From NCBI RefSeq assembly GCF_020382885.2, contig NC_058496.1, positions 6,874,501 to 6,938,500 of the forward strand: a stretch of DNA of 64,000 nt. The letters are read 5' to 3'. Numbering within the stretch: the first letter of the stretch is position 1; each line of letters opens with the position of its first letter. The DNA comes from Scatophagus argus. Taxonomy: Eukaryota; Chordata; Actinopteri; Scatophagidae. This document shows, piece by piece, positions 52,840 through 64,000 of this stretch. The notes below the pieces were generated by a model that was not told where the DNA came from, made no database searches, and worked only from the letters and a program-made list of their open reading frames with translations. Made by a program: the position numbers and the translations under genes.

Positions 52840-55700
52840 AATGTGAGTGTGTGATTACGTATGTAACAGTTCAGACATTTCCTGCTGTCACCAAAATATC
52901 TTCCAAGAAGTACAACATGGAGTAATGAATACCACAGTGAATTAGCATTTTAAGCACATTTTCCTTTCCTGATTTATCTTGAGGGTATCTACAGGACAAC
53001 AGAGGAGGAGTTTGTTCAGGATGGAAGTATGGGAGCAGGACAGAATTTTCAATGAAGTGTAAAGCCTACATAATGAGTGCATAATGTGGTTTGAAATTAA
53101 ACTTAGCTCTGACCTAAATGTGAGGCAGCAAATAAAACTGCACCTGTGCTAAACTAAAGAAAATAACAAAACATATCTGCTGCTGAGGGCGGTTCAAACT
53201 GGACTTAACACGGATACACTAACACAGGCAGCTCGTATGTTTATGTGAAATGAAAGTTTGGAGACTGGAAGGCAGCTGCAGGGATTGAGGACTTCACATT
53301 TTAAGGAAGAGGTGAATCACTACTTCTTTAAAACAGTTTCTAAAGGTCATTGCCAGAGAGGTATTGGTTAAAAATAAAATACCAGGACAATGCAGAAGCA
53401 ACTTTTTCCACTAGAGATGAGTTTAAGAAAAAGGTCATTTATTTTTCTGCTGCCAGTAATGAGTCAGGGGGAGTTGTCTTAAGGTTTTATGTTTCTTATG
53501 GCCACGTGTCAGTGACCTTAGAAAGCATAAGGATTTTATGTTTGACTATCAAAGACATTTGCTCCCAAACTGGTTTTTAACCATCTTCTGATATTTTTCT
53601 CACAAGGTGAAATTGAACATTTTCCCTCCATTTCCCTTTGGCTATCCCACACACAGACACAGATCTCGTGCCAAAAACCTTAGAGGCGATGAAGAAGCAC
53701 CCGACAGGATCCACGTTTCCTCCGAACTGTTTTTCATCTGCTTAAAAAGGGGGATGCCCATTCCTCCATCTGCTGCGGATAGAGTGTGACATTTCAATGT
53801 GATTAACATTTAAATGTCAAAATAACCAAATATCTACAAACTGTCCAAATCTCAGAGGGATTTTTTTTTTCTTTTTTTTTTGATAGATACAAAACAAGTT
53901 TTGTTTTGCTTTTTGCAAAATTGTGACTGTGGAGATGATCAGCAGGGCTCTCTGCAAAGATGGAAGAAATGTGGTATTCACACAACTATGTGAAGGCGTT
54001 GACTCAGAGAGAAATTAGATCTTAAATCAGATATGTAAATGGCCGTTTGCCAACTGTGATTATTAAGTGGAGAAATAAAACATTTGAGCCAGATTATATG
54101 TCTGAACGCAGACACGGCGAGACTCAATGAGGCAAGAGTGAGAAAAAAAACTTTTAATGCTTTTAAAATAGATAAACAACCTGCAGAGATCAGCTGTGTG
54201 TGGTGAGATTCAAACATTCATATGTTATATATTCATATGTTTATGTCAAACATGAGGCTTTATAGGAAATGTTTTTAATTCCATTTAATTGTGACAGAGT
54301 GTTTTGCAGTACTCTTCTGTCTCCTGCAGCTGACAACAAATGCTGAGACGATGAGCAAAAAACATGGGCTGTAAGAGTGTGAAAATCCCCAGCGATTCAT
54401 CTCAGACTTTCACTGACATAAACATACGAGGTTGAGGTGAGGGCAGCACAATGTAAATGAGAACGGGTGGAGAAAATATTGTGAATCCAACACAGAAAAG
54501 ATTTCCTGTCTGAAGTGAGTCACTATCCAGGGAGCAATCTGCAAACATGTAACTGGCACCTAAGATTCCAGTCATGGTGAGAAACCGTCATTAGCTGTTA
54601 CAGAATGAGGTTTTCCACAAGAAACGGGTTGAAAGATGAACACAAGATGAAGTGTTTTAGGGATGAGAACAAGTCACTAAAAGCAGAAGTACATACAAAC
54701 ATATATATAACAAACATAATAGTGGGAGTTAATATTTTTATCTTTACAGTTTCTAGATGATGTAGGTGGAAGAGGAAACTGTACTACGCGTGCAAATTTT
54801 TAACTATATTTAAAGACAGTTTCCATTGCAGTTTATCACAGGGTGAGAATGAATATTTAGGAAGCATGTAATGAGTCCAGTAATAAAATAAAATAAAATG
54901 CTTTATTCCGTTATTAAGATGACATGTTGTTGCTTTAGGACTTAAATGAAACACTACTGAAGACCTAAAATATCAAAATTTTTATCTTCTTCAGCAAAAA
55001 ATTGATTGCAAAAATTTTTTTTTTTTTTGACATCTTTAGCATGCAGCAGACACATGGATCTAAAATATATGAATACATTTTGTAGAGGTGAACATAAGCT
55101 CAAAAAATTAATAAGAAGTTTAAAAAATAGTTTAAAAAATATACTCGATAAGTTTTTACACGTTTCTGTCAACCATTTAATAAATTTAAGTTAGCAGAGC
55201 AGGTCATTTGTAACTCACGCGAACAAAGATTTAACTGAAGGATGTGGGAGAAGTAAAATCAGATTTTTCATGCGAAAATGAAACCTATGCATTAGAGGTG
55301 AATTCCCCAGCTGTTGCCTCATTCCAGGAAACTGATTGTAGAGCACATACTGAGTCTGTGTATACATCTGAGTTCCTGTTAGACCTCTGAAAATCCCTGA
55401 AGGCTTTCTGTTACCTAAGATTTTTCTAAAATGTATGTAGCCAACCTTTTGCCCAACGATGAGACAACACAGCTCGTTTATTTGTTTTATTATGAAGAAT
55501 GTCATTACAATAGACTCTGGAGAAACAAACGTGAATGATGCAATGGATACTCGATGCCCTTTTCTCTTCACAATATCATTTTGTCAACTGACCTAAAAGC
55601 TTAAAAGAGCAAAAATTTTGTTCCATAATCAAAACACAGTGAACTTCCGCTGTCAAACTGTCATCAGCAACTGCAGTCACTTCCCCTCATTATGGCACCA
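52840..55700. other. Intergenic, arid6 to dbnl
   Basis: No exon recognised. The sequence is AT-rich with homopolymer runs (53862-53882, 55014-55028). The longest open frame (55215-55571, minus) matches no family I know. Confidence 0.4.
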
Positions 55701-56397
55701 TAACATCACATTTATTAAGAATCAACCTCAGACCAGCGAGATCCAAAAACAGAAATATAATGCAGAGTTACGTCATCTTCTCTTCAGCTTGTCCCTGAAA
55801 AGTTAAATTTGTTGAAATAATGTGGTTAAGATGACTTGAAATGAAAACAGCTGTTATATACTCACAGTTAAACGGAACTTAACCGTTTTATGCATTTCCC
55901 CACTGAAGTCGACCACCCAGAGCACAGCAAGCATCGTTTTTTGTTTTTTAAATATTCACTTCAACCACTGTCAAATCAGTATTAAAACATGGTTCTGAAA
56001 TTCACACAGGATGTAAGGTCAATCACGTAAAAAAAACAAGAGGAAAAAATAACAAAACAACTCAGTCTGCCGGTAAAGAAAGGCAAAAACAAGGCAGAAG
56101 ATTACACTGTAGCCGGTACCACCATCTTTGATTTTTTTTTTTTTTGTACTGAAATGTACAGGAGCATTTGCTACAAGTAACAACAAAATTATACCTGAAA
56201 TAGAATCAAAGTCACTTTGTAAGGAATGCTAACGAGAAGTGCTGTTAATGCTCACAGCTGAAGAATCAACCAAGGCTGAGATCATACTGCATCACATTTA
56301 TAGGTAAAGACATGTATTATATGGGGGGAGTTTTGGTCAGCCTAAGGGTCTTCACAAATCCCTAAACTAGGCCATCATTTGCTTACAACATCAACAA

Positions 56398-56403
56398 TTT
56401 AAT
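56398..56403 (-). terminator. Possible dbnl polyadenylation signal
   Basis: Minus-strand ATTAAA about 230 bp past the dbnl stop. An AATAAA at 55711-55716 would give a longer 3' UTR. Confidence 0.35.
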
Positions 56404-56629
56404 GGAATCACTGTCTTGAAATGAGAAGAGATTTCAAAAGCTTCTGGCTCACGATTAACATCCGCTCGTTGGTCCGTGATGTGGAGGATCGTTTGCTCCG
56501 TCTCAGCCCGATCAGCTCACTTGTGCGGACTTTGCTGCGTGTTGTTTTACTGCAGAGTTCCCCCGCCAGGGCTGCCAGCGTCATAAATCTGAGGTGGTGA
56601 GGTGTGGGGTGTGGCACGGTTGCATGGAG

Positions 56630-59600
56630 CTAAATAAGCTCCACGTAATTGGCCGGGAACATCCCGAAATGGCCGTCTGGCCCGTAGCCTCGCCACCAGC
56701 CCTCGTCTATCATCTCAATCCCTGTGATGATATCGTCAGGGTCGAACGAGATCTCCGTGTCATCAGCTGAAGGAGAGTAGGAGGAGTATCTCATGAATAT
56801 CCGCAAAAGTTACTGCATTGACATTTTCAAACATTACATTGTTGGAGCTGCCTTCCACTCAAAAATGTAGAATATTTTTTATACTTAAATGCATAATATG
56901 CAGACCCTTCCTAGAGCAAAAAAAACCCAATGTATAAACGCCTCATCATTTGTTGTTATGGTGTTGTGATTTTAAACAAAAAACACAACTCACCAGCCTG
57001 GTAGTCATATAAGGCTCTGGCACAGATGCCTCTATCTGAGGTCTCCTCAGCAGTCACCTGGTAGGAGTTATTCTCCTCCACCTGGGAGTGGAATAAGTTC
57101 TGTTTCAGAATCGCTCATATGATGGAAGAAAACAGTCATAGCATGTCCTGCTAAAGGTAAACAAACAGCTACCTGAGCTGGTTCTTCATAAGCCGTCTCT
57201 TGGACGTAGGAGTTGGCAGCAGGTGCTTCCTCTGGAAAAAAAAAAGATAACATCAGCACGAATTGTATCTGATCTACCAGTAGGTGGCAGCAGCAGATCC
57301 TGACAGCACAGTTCATCTGGAGGGAATATTTGCTCATGACAAATTACAACAGCATTTTGAAAGAAGCAGATGAGAGGGTAAGGAAGATGATGTAAAAAGG
57401 GTTAACCGCTGAGGCAGGATGTGAAATGGGCCCCACCTTTCAGCTCCTCCTGGGGGGTCGCCTCCTGCTCGTCATACTCACACCTGGACTGTCCATCATC
57501 CACATCAGGCTCTTATCACCCAAAACACAAGCACAGACACGCATGTACACAGAGGAAAACGTTCACAAGCCTGCACAGGCTGAAAACCACCACCAGACTG
57601 AAGGGCATTCTTGGCATGTTTTACTTAAGGAGGAACAAAACAATAATCTGGGAGTTTCTGAACACTCGGAAAGTACACTGAATGGAAGCATGACTCACGA
57701 TGAGATTCATAATTAGAAGGAATATGAAAATGATGACATTTAGAAACAACGATGAGAAATGAAGCATGCAGCTTTATGTTACGTATGAGCCTGTCACCCA
57801 AGTTTATGTATGTGTGTGTGTGTATGTGTATATGTGTATGTTTAAGCTCACACCTGTGGCACGGACAGGAGAGGCGGAGCCTGCTGGCACAGGAGAAGCT
57901 TGGCGCTGAGGTGAGCTGGCTCGCTCACTTTCATACACGGACTTAGACAGAAAAGGGCTTTGCAGACGCCCTGAGTGGAGACACACATGGAAGCCCCAAA
58001 ACACGCCACAGAAACAAAAATGGACAAGAGAGAAGACAAAGTGCAGACAGGTTGAGCAGAAGGAGAGAAGACACCATGATGGAGAAGAAGTGTTAAGTAC
58101 TTATGACTATGAGACCAGCAGACTTTCTGATGGAAAGTTAAAGCTCTGAAAAAGACAGCATTGGGAGAAAATCTCCTACCTACCACTGCCCGAGAGAAAA
58201 GCTAATGCAGTAATGCAGGAGGGGCTGTGACATTTAAAGCAAACAGATTTATACGAAGACATCACGGGTGTATGCAGGGGTGATACCTGGCTGAGGGCTA
58301 GCAGGGGCGGCAGAGGGGACGTCTGAGTCACTGGGAGTTATTCCCCTCTCTCTCTGCTTGAACATCTCTCTGGGGTTTACAGCACGCTGAGAGATGAGAG
58401 AAGCCGCCTCCTAGAAAAAAAGAAAATGAAAAATAACATGTACAAAAGCGATGAGACAGCAACAGGTTATTCATAATGCGGGGCCAAGTGTTGCTGAGAG
58501 AACGAGGACAGAGCAGGCAGACGTGTGATTTCAGTAAATGATCACAAAGAGAGGAGAGATCAGGCAGTAGAAGACTGGAAGGCGTCACCTTGAGCTTCAA
58601 AAGGGCTCAAGTCTGATTGGACGAGACAAACCCATGTTTTGAGATAGAAAAAAAGAAAAGGCAAAAAGTATTTTGGCCAGAGGAGAGCACTTTCAGGAAG
58701 GGGAACTCACATTGGCCTTTTCCACAGATTCACCTCTCTTGACTGGTTTCTTCTGGGTTGGCTGGATCTCCTGCTGCTGCTCCTCCTGATGGTGTTGATA
58801 TTAATTTTGAAACTAGCACTGGATAAATTCTTGACTTAAGTGTTTACAAGATGAGTGAATTCCCCAGGCTTATTCAACTCTCAGTGTGATCACAGAAAAG
58901 TGAGTAACACTAGATGTAAAATGTAAAATTCACATCCGTCCAGATTCACTCTCATTTCACGTTATCATCATCAGATTAATTCACATTTGAAACCCACTGA
59001 CTCAATGTGTAATCACAGATGACGGGTCAGCGTGACACTCACCCAATGTTGTTTCTCCTGCTCCCTGCTCTCGGTTTCCTGCTGCTGCTGGTACTTCCTG
59101 TTAAACAAATGATAATTTAGAAGACAGGGGAAAATGTAAATTTGAACCTTTTAACAGGTGCTACTGCAGACTGACCTTAAAAAGCGTGCATTCCCTTCAG
59201 TTGCTACCTACTTTTGTTGGTCGATCTGAGAGGCCCTCTCTTTGTCCCTTTTGTCCCTCTGCGCTGCCTCCTTGGCCTCTCGGTCTTTCCTGTCTCTCTC
59301 CAGCTGCAGGCGCTCCTCCTCTGCCTTGCGCCGCTCCTCGTGGCGACGTTTCTCCTCTTCTTTCTAAAATCCAAACAGAGCGGCAAGGTCAGTGTTGGCT
59401 CAGTCATTCAGCAAATATTACTGCCATTAAAAAGTTTGATTTCACTGCAGTTTGTCTAAAAAAACTGCAAAGCAACAAGCAAGACTTTCTGGGTGTATCT
59501 GTGACAGGTACGACGATGAGTCAGAATTGCAAACAAAAGGTGAGAACAATGCTTTCGCTGACTAGGTCTGCATTACTTATGGATAAAAAGGGCAATGCCT

Positions 59601-60470
59601 TGTATTCTTACATAAACTTGTAAAAGAAATGGCAACATTTGCCACATTTCAAAGGTGCTATCTCTTGCAATATTGCAGTGAGTGATTGTACTTTCAGTGA
59701 ATCAATGATTCACAAACATGTTACATAAAAGTAAACATTTTTAAAGAGTTGCTTATGGAGCTTGTAACACTGACTCAGAGACAAAGCTGAGGTCAGCTTA
59801 ATGGAAGTTCAGGAGCCTACCTCTGCCTGAGCCCAGAAGTTGTCTTTGTTGGTCTTTCTGATTTCAGACATAGCGTTGGTCTTCTGGTACACTGAGCCCT
59901 ACATGAAGGAAATGACAATTTACATAATCAGAATCAAATAAAATGAGATGCGGCTATCAGAACTGTTTATGACCATCATTAACCTAAAGCTAGTCTATCT
60001 TCTCTCTTTGTCATTATTCATTAAATGCTACAAAATAAAATCTTTAGCTTCTCTCTAACTGAGGTAAAATATGAGCACATGAAGTGCCTGATTTAGGTAG
60101 TGCGAGCGGTTTTATCTTTAATCATCCATCAGATATGAACCAATGGTTGCTTTTTCTCCTATAAGAGAAAATGACAGACAAAGAAGAAAGAGAAAATCAA
60201 AGTCTCAATTCATTGTGGTTAGGTCAGCATCTTCTTTTGCTTTGGAGAGTTTGTTTGAATTTGCTGTTCAGTGTGTGTGAATGGAAGGCCATTGAGAGAA
60301 ACTAGAATAACAAGTTACCACTTCTTCATTTTATCTTAGACATTTGCGTGAAATTCTGTCATAATTAACATGTGGATTCTTGAGTAACAGCCACAAACAT
60401 GTTTTGTGAGGTCACAGTGAACTCTGACCATCAAATTCTAATCAGTTTATCTTGAGCCCAAGAGGACGCT

Positions 60471-60555
<85 letters not shown>

Positions 60556-62211
60556 TACTATACATTACTATACATTGTAACATTACAATCATACCATCAG
60601 TATTATTACCATCATCTTGCCACTGCACCTTATATACCCACTTATCTTATCTTGCGTTTCTTTTTCTTATTAAAATATACTGGACTGTTATGACAACCTA
60701 ATTTCCACTCCAGGATGAATAAAATCCGGTCTGGGCCCTTCTATGTGGAGTTTGCATGTTCTCCCTGTGCCTGTGTGGGTTTTCTCCGGGTACACCGGCT
60801 TCCTCCCACAATACCAAAAACAAGCATATTACGTTAATTGGCTACTCTACATTGCCCCTAGGTGTGAGAGTGAGAGTGTGTGGTTGTCTGTCCCGCCTCT
60901 CGCCCGTAGTCAGCTGGGATAGGCTCCAGCTCCCCCGCGACCATGACGGATAAGCGGTATAGAAAATGGATGGATGGATGGATGAATAAAGTCATCTATC
61001 TATCTATCTATCTATGCAAATTTGAAAAGAAAAAAAAAAAACCAACTCTCTGAAGGTGTTCCTGAGATATCACATTCACCTGCAAACATAACACCCCTGG
61101 CCAAGGCTGTTGCTAGCAATAGAGGCATAAAAAACACAAACATTTTCAATGTATCTACTGTTTGAGATTAAGGAGCCTACTTAAGATCCTGCGGTCAGCT
61201 TATCTTTGTAGCATGAAACACAAACAAACAGCAGGGCACATAGCAGGAACTGCATGCACTGCATACCACAGGACCCTGAGGACCGCTGTCCTGGAAGCGG
61301 CTGGAAGTTTCTTTGTGGAAGCTGTAGTTCGCTCCTGAAGCTTTGGCCACCTTTTGCATGATCACCTCTGGTTCCACATCCTCTTCTGCTCTGGCATTTA
61401 TTGTAACATGAGCCCCCTGAAACCACGCAGAATTAAAAGTCAATTTCAATGCTCACACAAACAGAGAAACACCTACAGTTGGTGTCTTGGTTTGTGCATA
61501 CTGCTGCATTATTCCAACACTGCCTGCAGCCTGCTCAAGGCCATCTTTAACATGCAATTTAGCACAAAAATAAACCCCTCTGTAACCATAAGGAGACTGC
61601 AAAATAAATTGTAATGCATATTTAAACTACACTAAAAAAACAACAACAACAAAACAGTGATGTTTTACCTTTAGAAAGTTGGCCATGGAGCTGACGTGAT
61701 TTGCACATATCCCTTTCCTGGCATCCTTCACTCCTTCTCCAGTCTGAAACACAAAGGATTATTCTACAAGTTCAAGGATGACCACTACAAAGAGGACAAA
61801 AATGAAAAAACAGTTAAGTGAAGCACAAACCCAGTTGATGAGGACATATTTGGGCAGACCAGAATTTGGATCCTGGACCCGGCAGAAAGCGTACATAACT
61901 TTTCCACTGTTCAATTCCTCAACCAACTCCTCCAGACCTCCATCTGATACATAAACATTGTGGAAAAGTCAAATGGTTACTGTGGTCGGTTGTGTAACTG
62001 TGGACATTTTTCCATCTACAAATGATGGGGTGCGAAAGCAGAGGCACGCAATCCTTTTGTGCTGATATTCCAGTGCTGCAGCTGCATGCTGACAATGAAA
62101 TTCCTGCACAACATGGTGTTGAGATCATAAAAACTTCACAACAATATCTGCTTACCCCCTTTTTCTGCCAGGCGGATATCGTTACTGTTTCCCTCATAGG
62201 TGAACAAGGCC
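56630..62211 (-). CDS. dbnl: Drebrin-like actin-binding adaptor (mAbp1/HIP-55), 5'-partial
   Basis: DBNL links F-actin to dynamin-dependent endocytosis and to immune-receptor signalling. Fourteen coding exons: 62156-62211, 61831-61943, 61669-61743, 61267-61416, 59821-59898, 59212-59363, 59043-59097, 58711-58785, 58287-58410, 57854-57970, 57437-57511, 57173-57231, 56994-57081 and 56630-56766. Phases agree throughout, about 450 codons. The ADF-homology domain is clear ([56 protein letters not shown]). A charged coiled coil follows ([20 protein letters not shown]). Then come [19 protein letters not shown] and a Pro/Ser linker with tyrosine motifs (YEEPAQ). A C-terminal SH3 ends the protein ([31 protein letters not shown]). 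The first 25 or so residues are missing; their exon lies beyond 64,000. Two splice sites are weak: donor GTTTGT at 61830, and the acceptor of exon 57437-57511. Fish have two dbnl copies; which one this is cannot be told. Confidence 0.95.
60470..60553. repeat. (TG)n/(TA)n microsatellite
   Basis: TG repeats, a TA core with TGTA units, then a long (TG) run of about 17 units, in a dbnl intron. All open frames here are repeat translations. Confidence 0.95.
60735..60990 (+). mobile_element. Non-LTR retroelement 3' tail with (TGGA)n end
   Basis: The order 'tggagtttgcatgttctccc', 'ttctccgggtacaccggcttcctcccac', 'ttaattggctactctacattgccc', 'cagctgggataggctccagc', then 'agcggtatagaaaatggatgga' repeated, is the familiar teleost dispersed element that ends in TGGA units. 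I am sure of its being a high-copy fish repeat and less sure of its LINE or SINE class. Confidence 0.7.
60993..61016. repeat. (ATCT)n tetranucleotide repeat
   Basis: About five ATCT units directly after the retroelement tail. Confidence 0.85.
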
Positions 62212-64000
62212 CTGTGGAACGCATGAGATGAAGGATATTAAAATATCGCAACAGCTAAACAGATCACACAGAAAGATAGGAAAGAGTCTGATGAGCACCA
62301 TTTCACACTAAACAAAACAAGTGATGTTTTGTAAACACAATTTAAACCAACCTTCGACCTTCTATGGAAAAGGATACATTTCACAGGGCAAGTAGGGTGG
62401 TGTAAACACACTAGAGTATCGCTGCAGTTTTATCACATTTTAAATCAGCCATGAAAGTAACTTTTACAGGTTTCCTGCCCCTGCACCTGTAAAGACTGCA
62501 CTGACTTTTCATTACATACTAAATGCCCAATAAAAATAACTAAGGATTAGCAGCTCCATAAAAACTGAATCCCTAGTTAATACTGGACCATTTCCTATGA
62601 GAAAGGCGGGTTTCCCCATCTTTCCACTGTCATGTTTATTAGCAAGTGCTCCCTTCCTTATTATAATATTATGTGCAACGAATTGCAAGAAAACGTTAGA
62701 AAATCATATGATCATGCTGACACACACTCTCTAGAGTGGCTTTAATTATGTCAATTCAAAACCAATGTGGAGTGCATCAAAACTAACCTAAAGGCTTTTC
62801 CCAGACCTAATGGTTCACTGTGCTGTACTCAGTGATCATTTTAGGAGATAAAGCCGGGATAAAATTCTGAATTAATGAAAGTGACATATTTTGTCGTTGG
62901 AGGGAACTCACTCCAACGAAATTCGTGCTCTGCATTTAACCCACCCAAGTGACGTGCACACACACACAACAAACCCGGGGCAGTGGGCGAGTTTGAAACC
63001 GCTATTTGCCAGTAAGTTATTCAACTATGTTTTACAGCATTTGTTTAACTATAGTTTTTTTTCAAGCAGAAATGACCCAAAATCTACTGGTTCAATCATC
63101 TCAAATGTGCAAATTTAATGCTTTTCTTTGCTGTATATGATAGTAAAGTGAATATGCTTTGGCTTTGGGCTGGTAAATGGAGAAAGCAATACATTTAAAG
63201 AGGTCACCTTGGCCTCTGGAAATTGTAATGAGCATTTTTCTTTATTTTTCTTATTCATAATCATGTCTTACGAGCAGTACAAACCTGCTCTCACACAGAC
63301 ATGTAACTCATAAGATCAGCTTATATTTATGTATCCTGGTTTTGTGATATATCGCAACTGACATGATAATCACATTACAGGACAATCTCTGCTTGGAATG
63401 TCTATTTCAGACCAGTACTTTACAGCATATTGTAAAAGTTAAAGTACTGGAAGAGAAGTTCACTGTCAGGTCGGTGGCCCATTTGCTTGCAGTGGATTCT
63501 TTCAGAGCCGTGTAAGTGGAACTTACTCACACCGAAACTAGTCGAAGAATGATCACTTCTTTATTTTAAACTGACATCTTTATTTCTTAATGTCAACATT
63601 TCACAAACATTTATGGTTACCGTAAGTTGTGGTATTACTTAGGCGGTGGCTGCCTAAACGTCTAAATCTCAAGTGTGGCCAACATTCGCGAGAGAGTCGT
63701 ATTCAGACTGAGCATGGGGCCAGCAGCAGTCCCTGGGTAATTGTTCCTTGGGATTAATTAATTGAGGTCATCATTAAACACCGCAGCTGTCATCCACTGG
63801 TCTTATTTTAACATCAAGGTAACAGTCAAAGGCAACGCGAAGAGGAGGTTCCTGGATTTGACTTTCACTTATTTGAACATATTTAACTTCTGATATCTGA
63901 CCAGGAAGTGGGTGAGGCAGCGAGCAACTTCTTCGTTCATTTTTTTAAACAGACAAGCGTATCTAACACACACACACATATATAAATATACATATATATG
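62212..64000. other. dbnl intron 5' of the first visible exon, to window edge
   Basis: The visible exon ending at 62211 begins in phase 1 and needs an upstream coding exon, which I cannot find before 64,000. A short dispersed-repeat fragment lies at about 62,895-62,995 ('tgctctgcatttaacccac' to 'ccggggcagtgggcg'). The window ends in an (AC)/(TA) repeat at 63,966-64,000. Confidence 0.5.

Noticed and set aside
55215-55571. 118-codon minus-strand open frame between arid6 and dbnl
   Set aside because: No family similarity, no supporting splice sites or start context; chance open frame in AT-rich DNA.

Overview
This is ordinary vertebrate nuclear DNA, almost certainly from a ray-finned (teleost, probably percomorph) fish. 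It is AT-rich, the genes are split into short exons with GT-AG introns, and there are microsatellites, remnants of Tc1/mariner transposons and several dispersed repeats that look typical of fish. I see no bacterial, plasmid, phage or CRISPR features. Gene calls rest on exons read by eye: splice sites, reading phase carried across every junction, and protein similarity recalled for named families. No search was run.

Layout from left to right. At 1-11,891 (minus) are the first five coding exons of an inositol-polyphosphate 5-phosphatase of the INPP5A type; the rest lies beyond base 1. At 15,335-23,843 (minus) is complete gpat4 (457 codons). At 25,938-27,885 (minus) is complete polr3d (385 codons) with a non-coding first exon near 28,820. 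At 33,223-36,500 (plus) is complete phyhip (338 codons). At 37,788-38,883 (minus) is a glycogen-targeting PP1 subunit closest to PPP1R3C (292 codons) with a TATA promoter at 39,195; two further exons at 39,386-39,587 and 40,369-40,389 fit, in phase, a longer 387-codon form. At 41,184-43,070 (minus) is complete gins4 (224 codons). At 45,486-52,839 (minus) is a complete ARID5-type DNA-binding protein, probably arid6 (618 codons). At 56,630-62,211 (minus) is dbnl without its first coding exon(s), which must lie beyond 64,000.

The genes do unrelated housekeeping or tissue-specific jobs: IP3 signalling, glycerolipid synthesis, RNA polymerase III, a neuronal phytanoyl-CoA hydroxylase partner, glycogen metabolism, the replicative helicase, chromatin/transcription and actin/endocytosis. 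They do not form a pathway. In human, POLR3D and PHYHIP are neighbours on 8p21 and GINS4 and GPAT4 are neighbours on 8p11, so the core of the window looks like a rearranged block of ancestral 8p-like synteny.

The points most worth a second look are the in-phase long N-terminus of the PPP1R3C-like gene, a duplicated 162-bp piece of gins4, two foldback elements inside introns, and the TCTCGCGAGA element upstream of gins4. I did not find an undescribed molecular system here.
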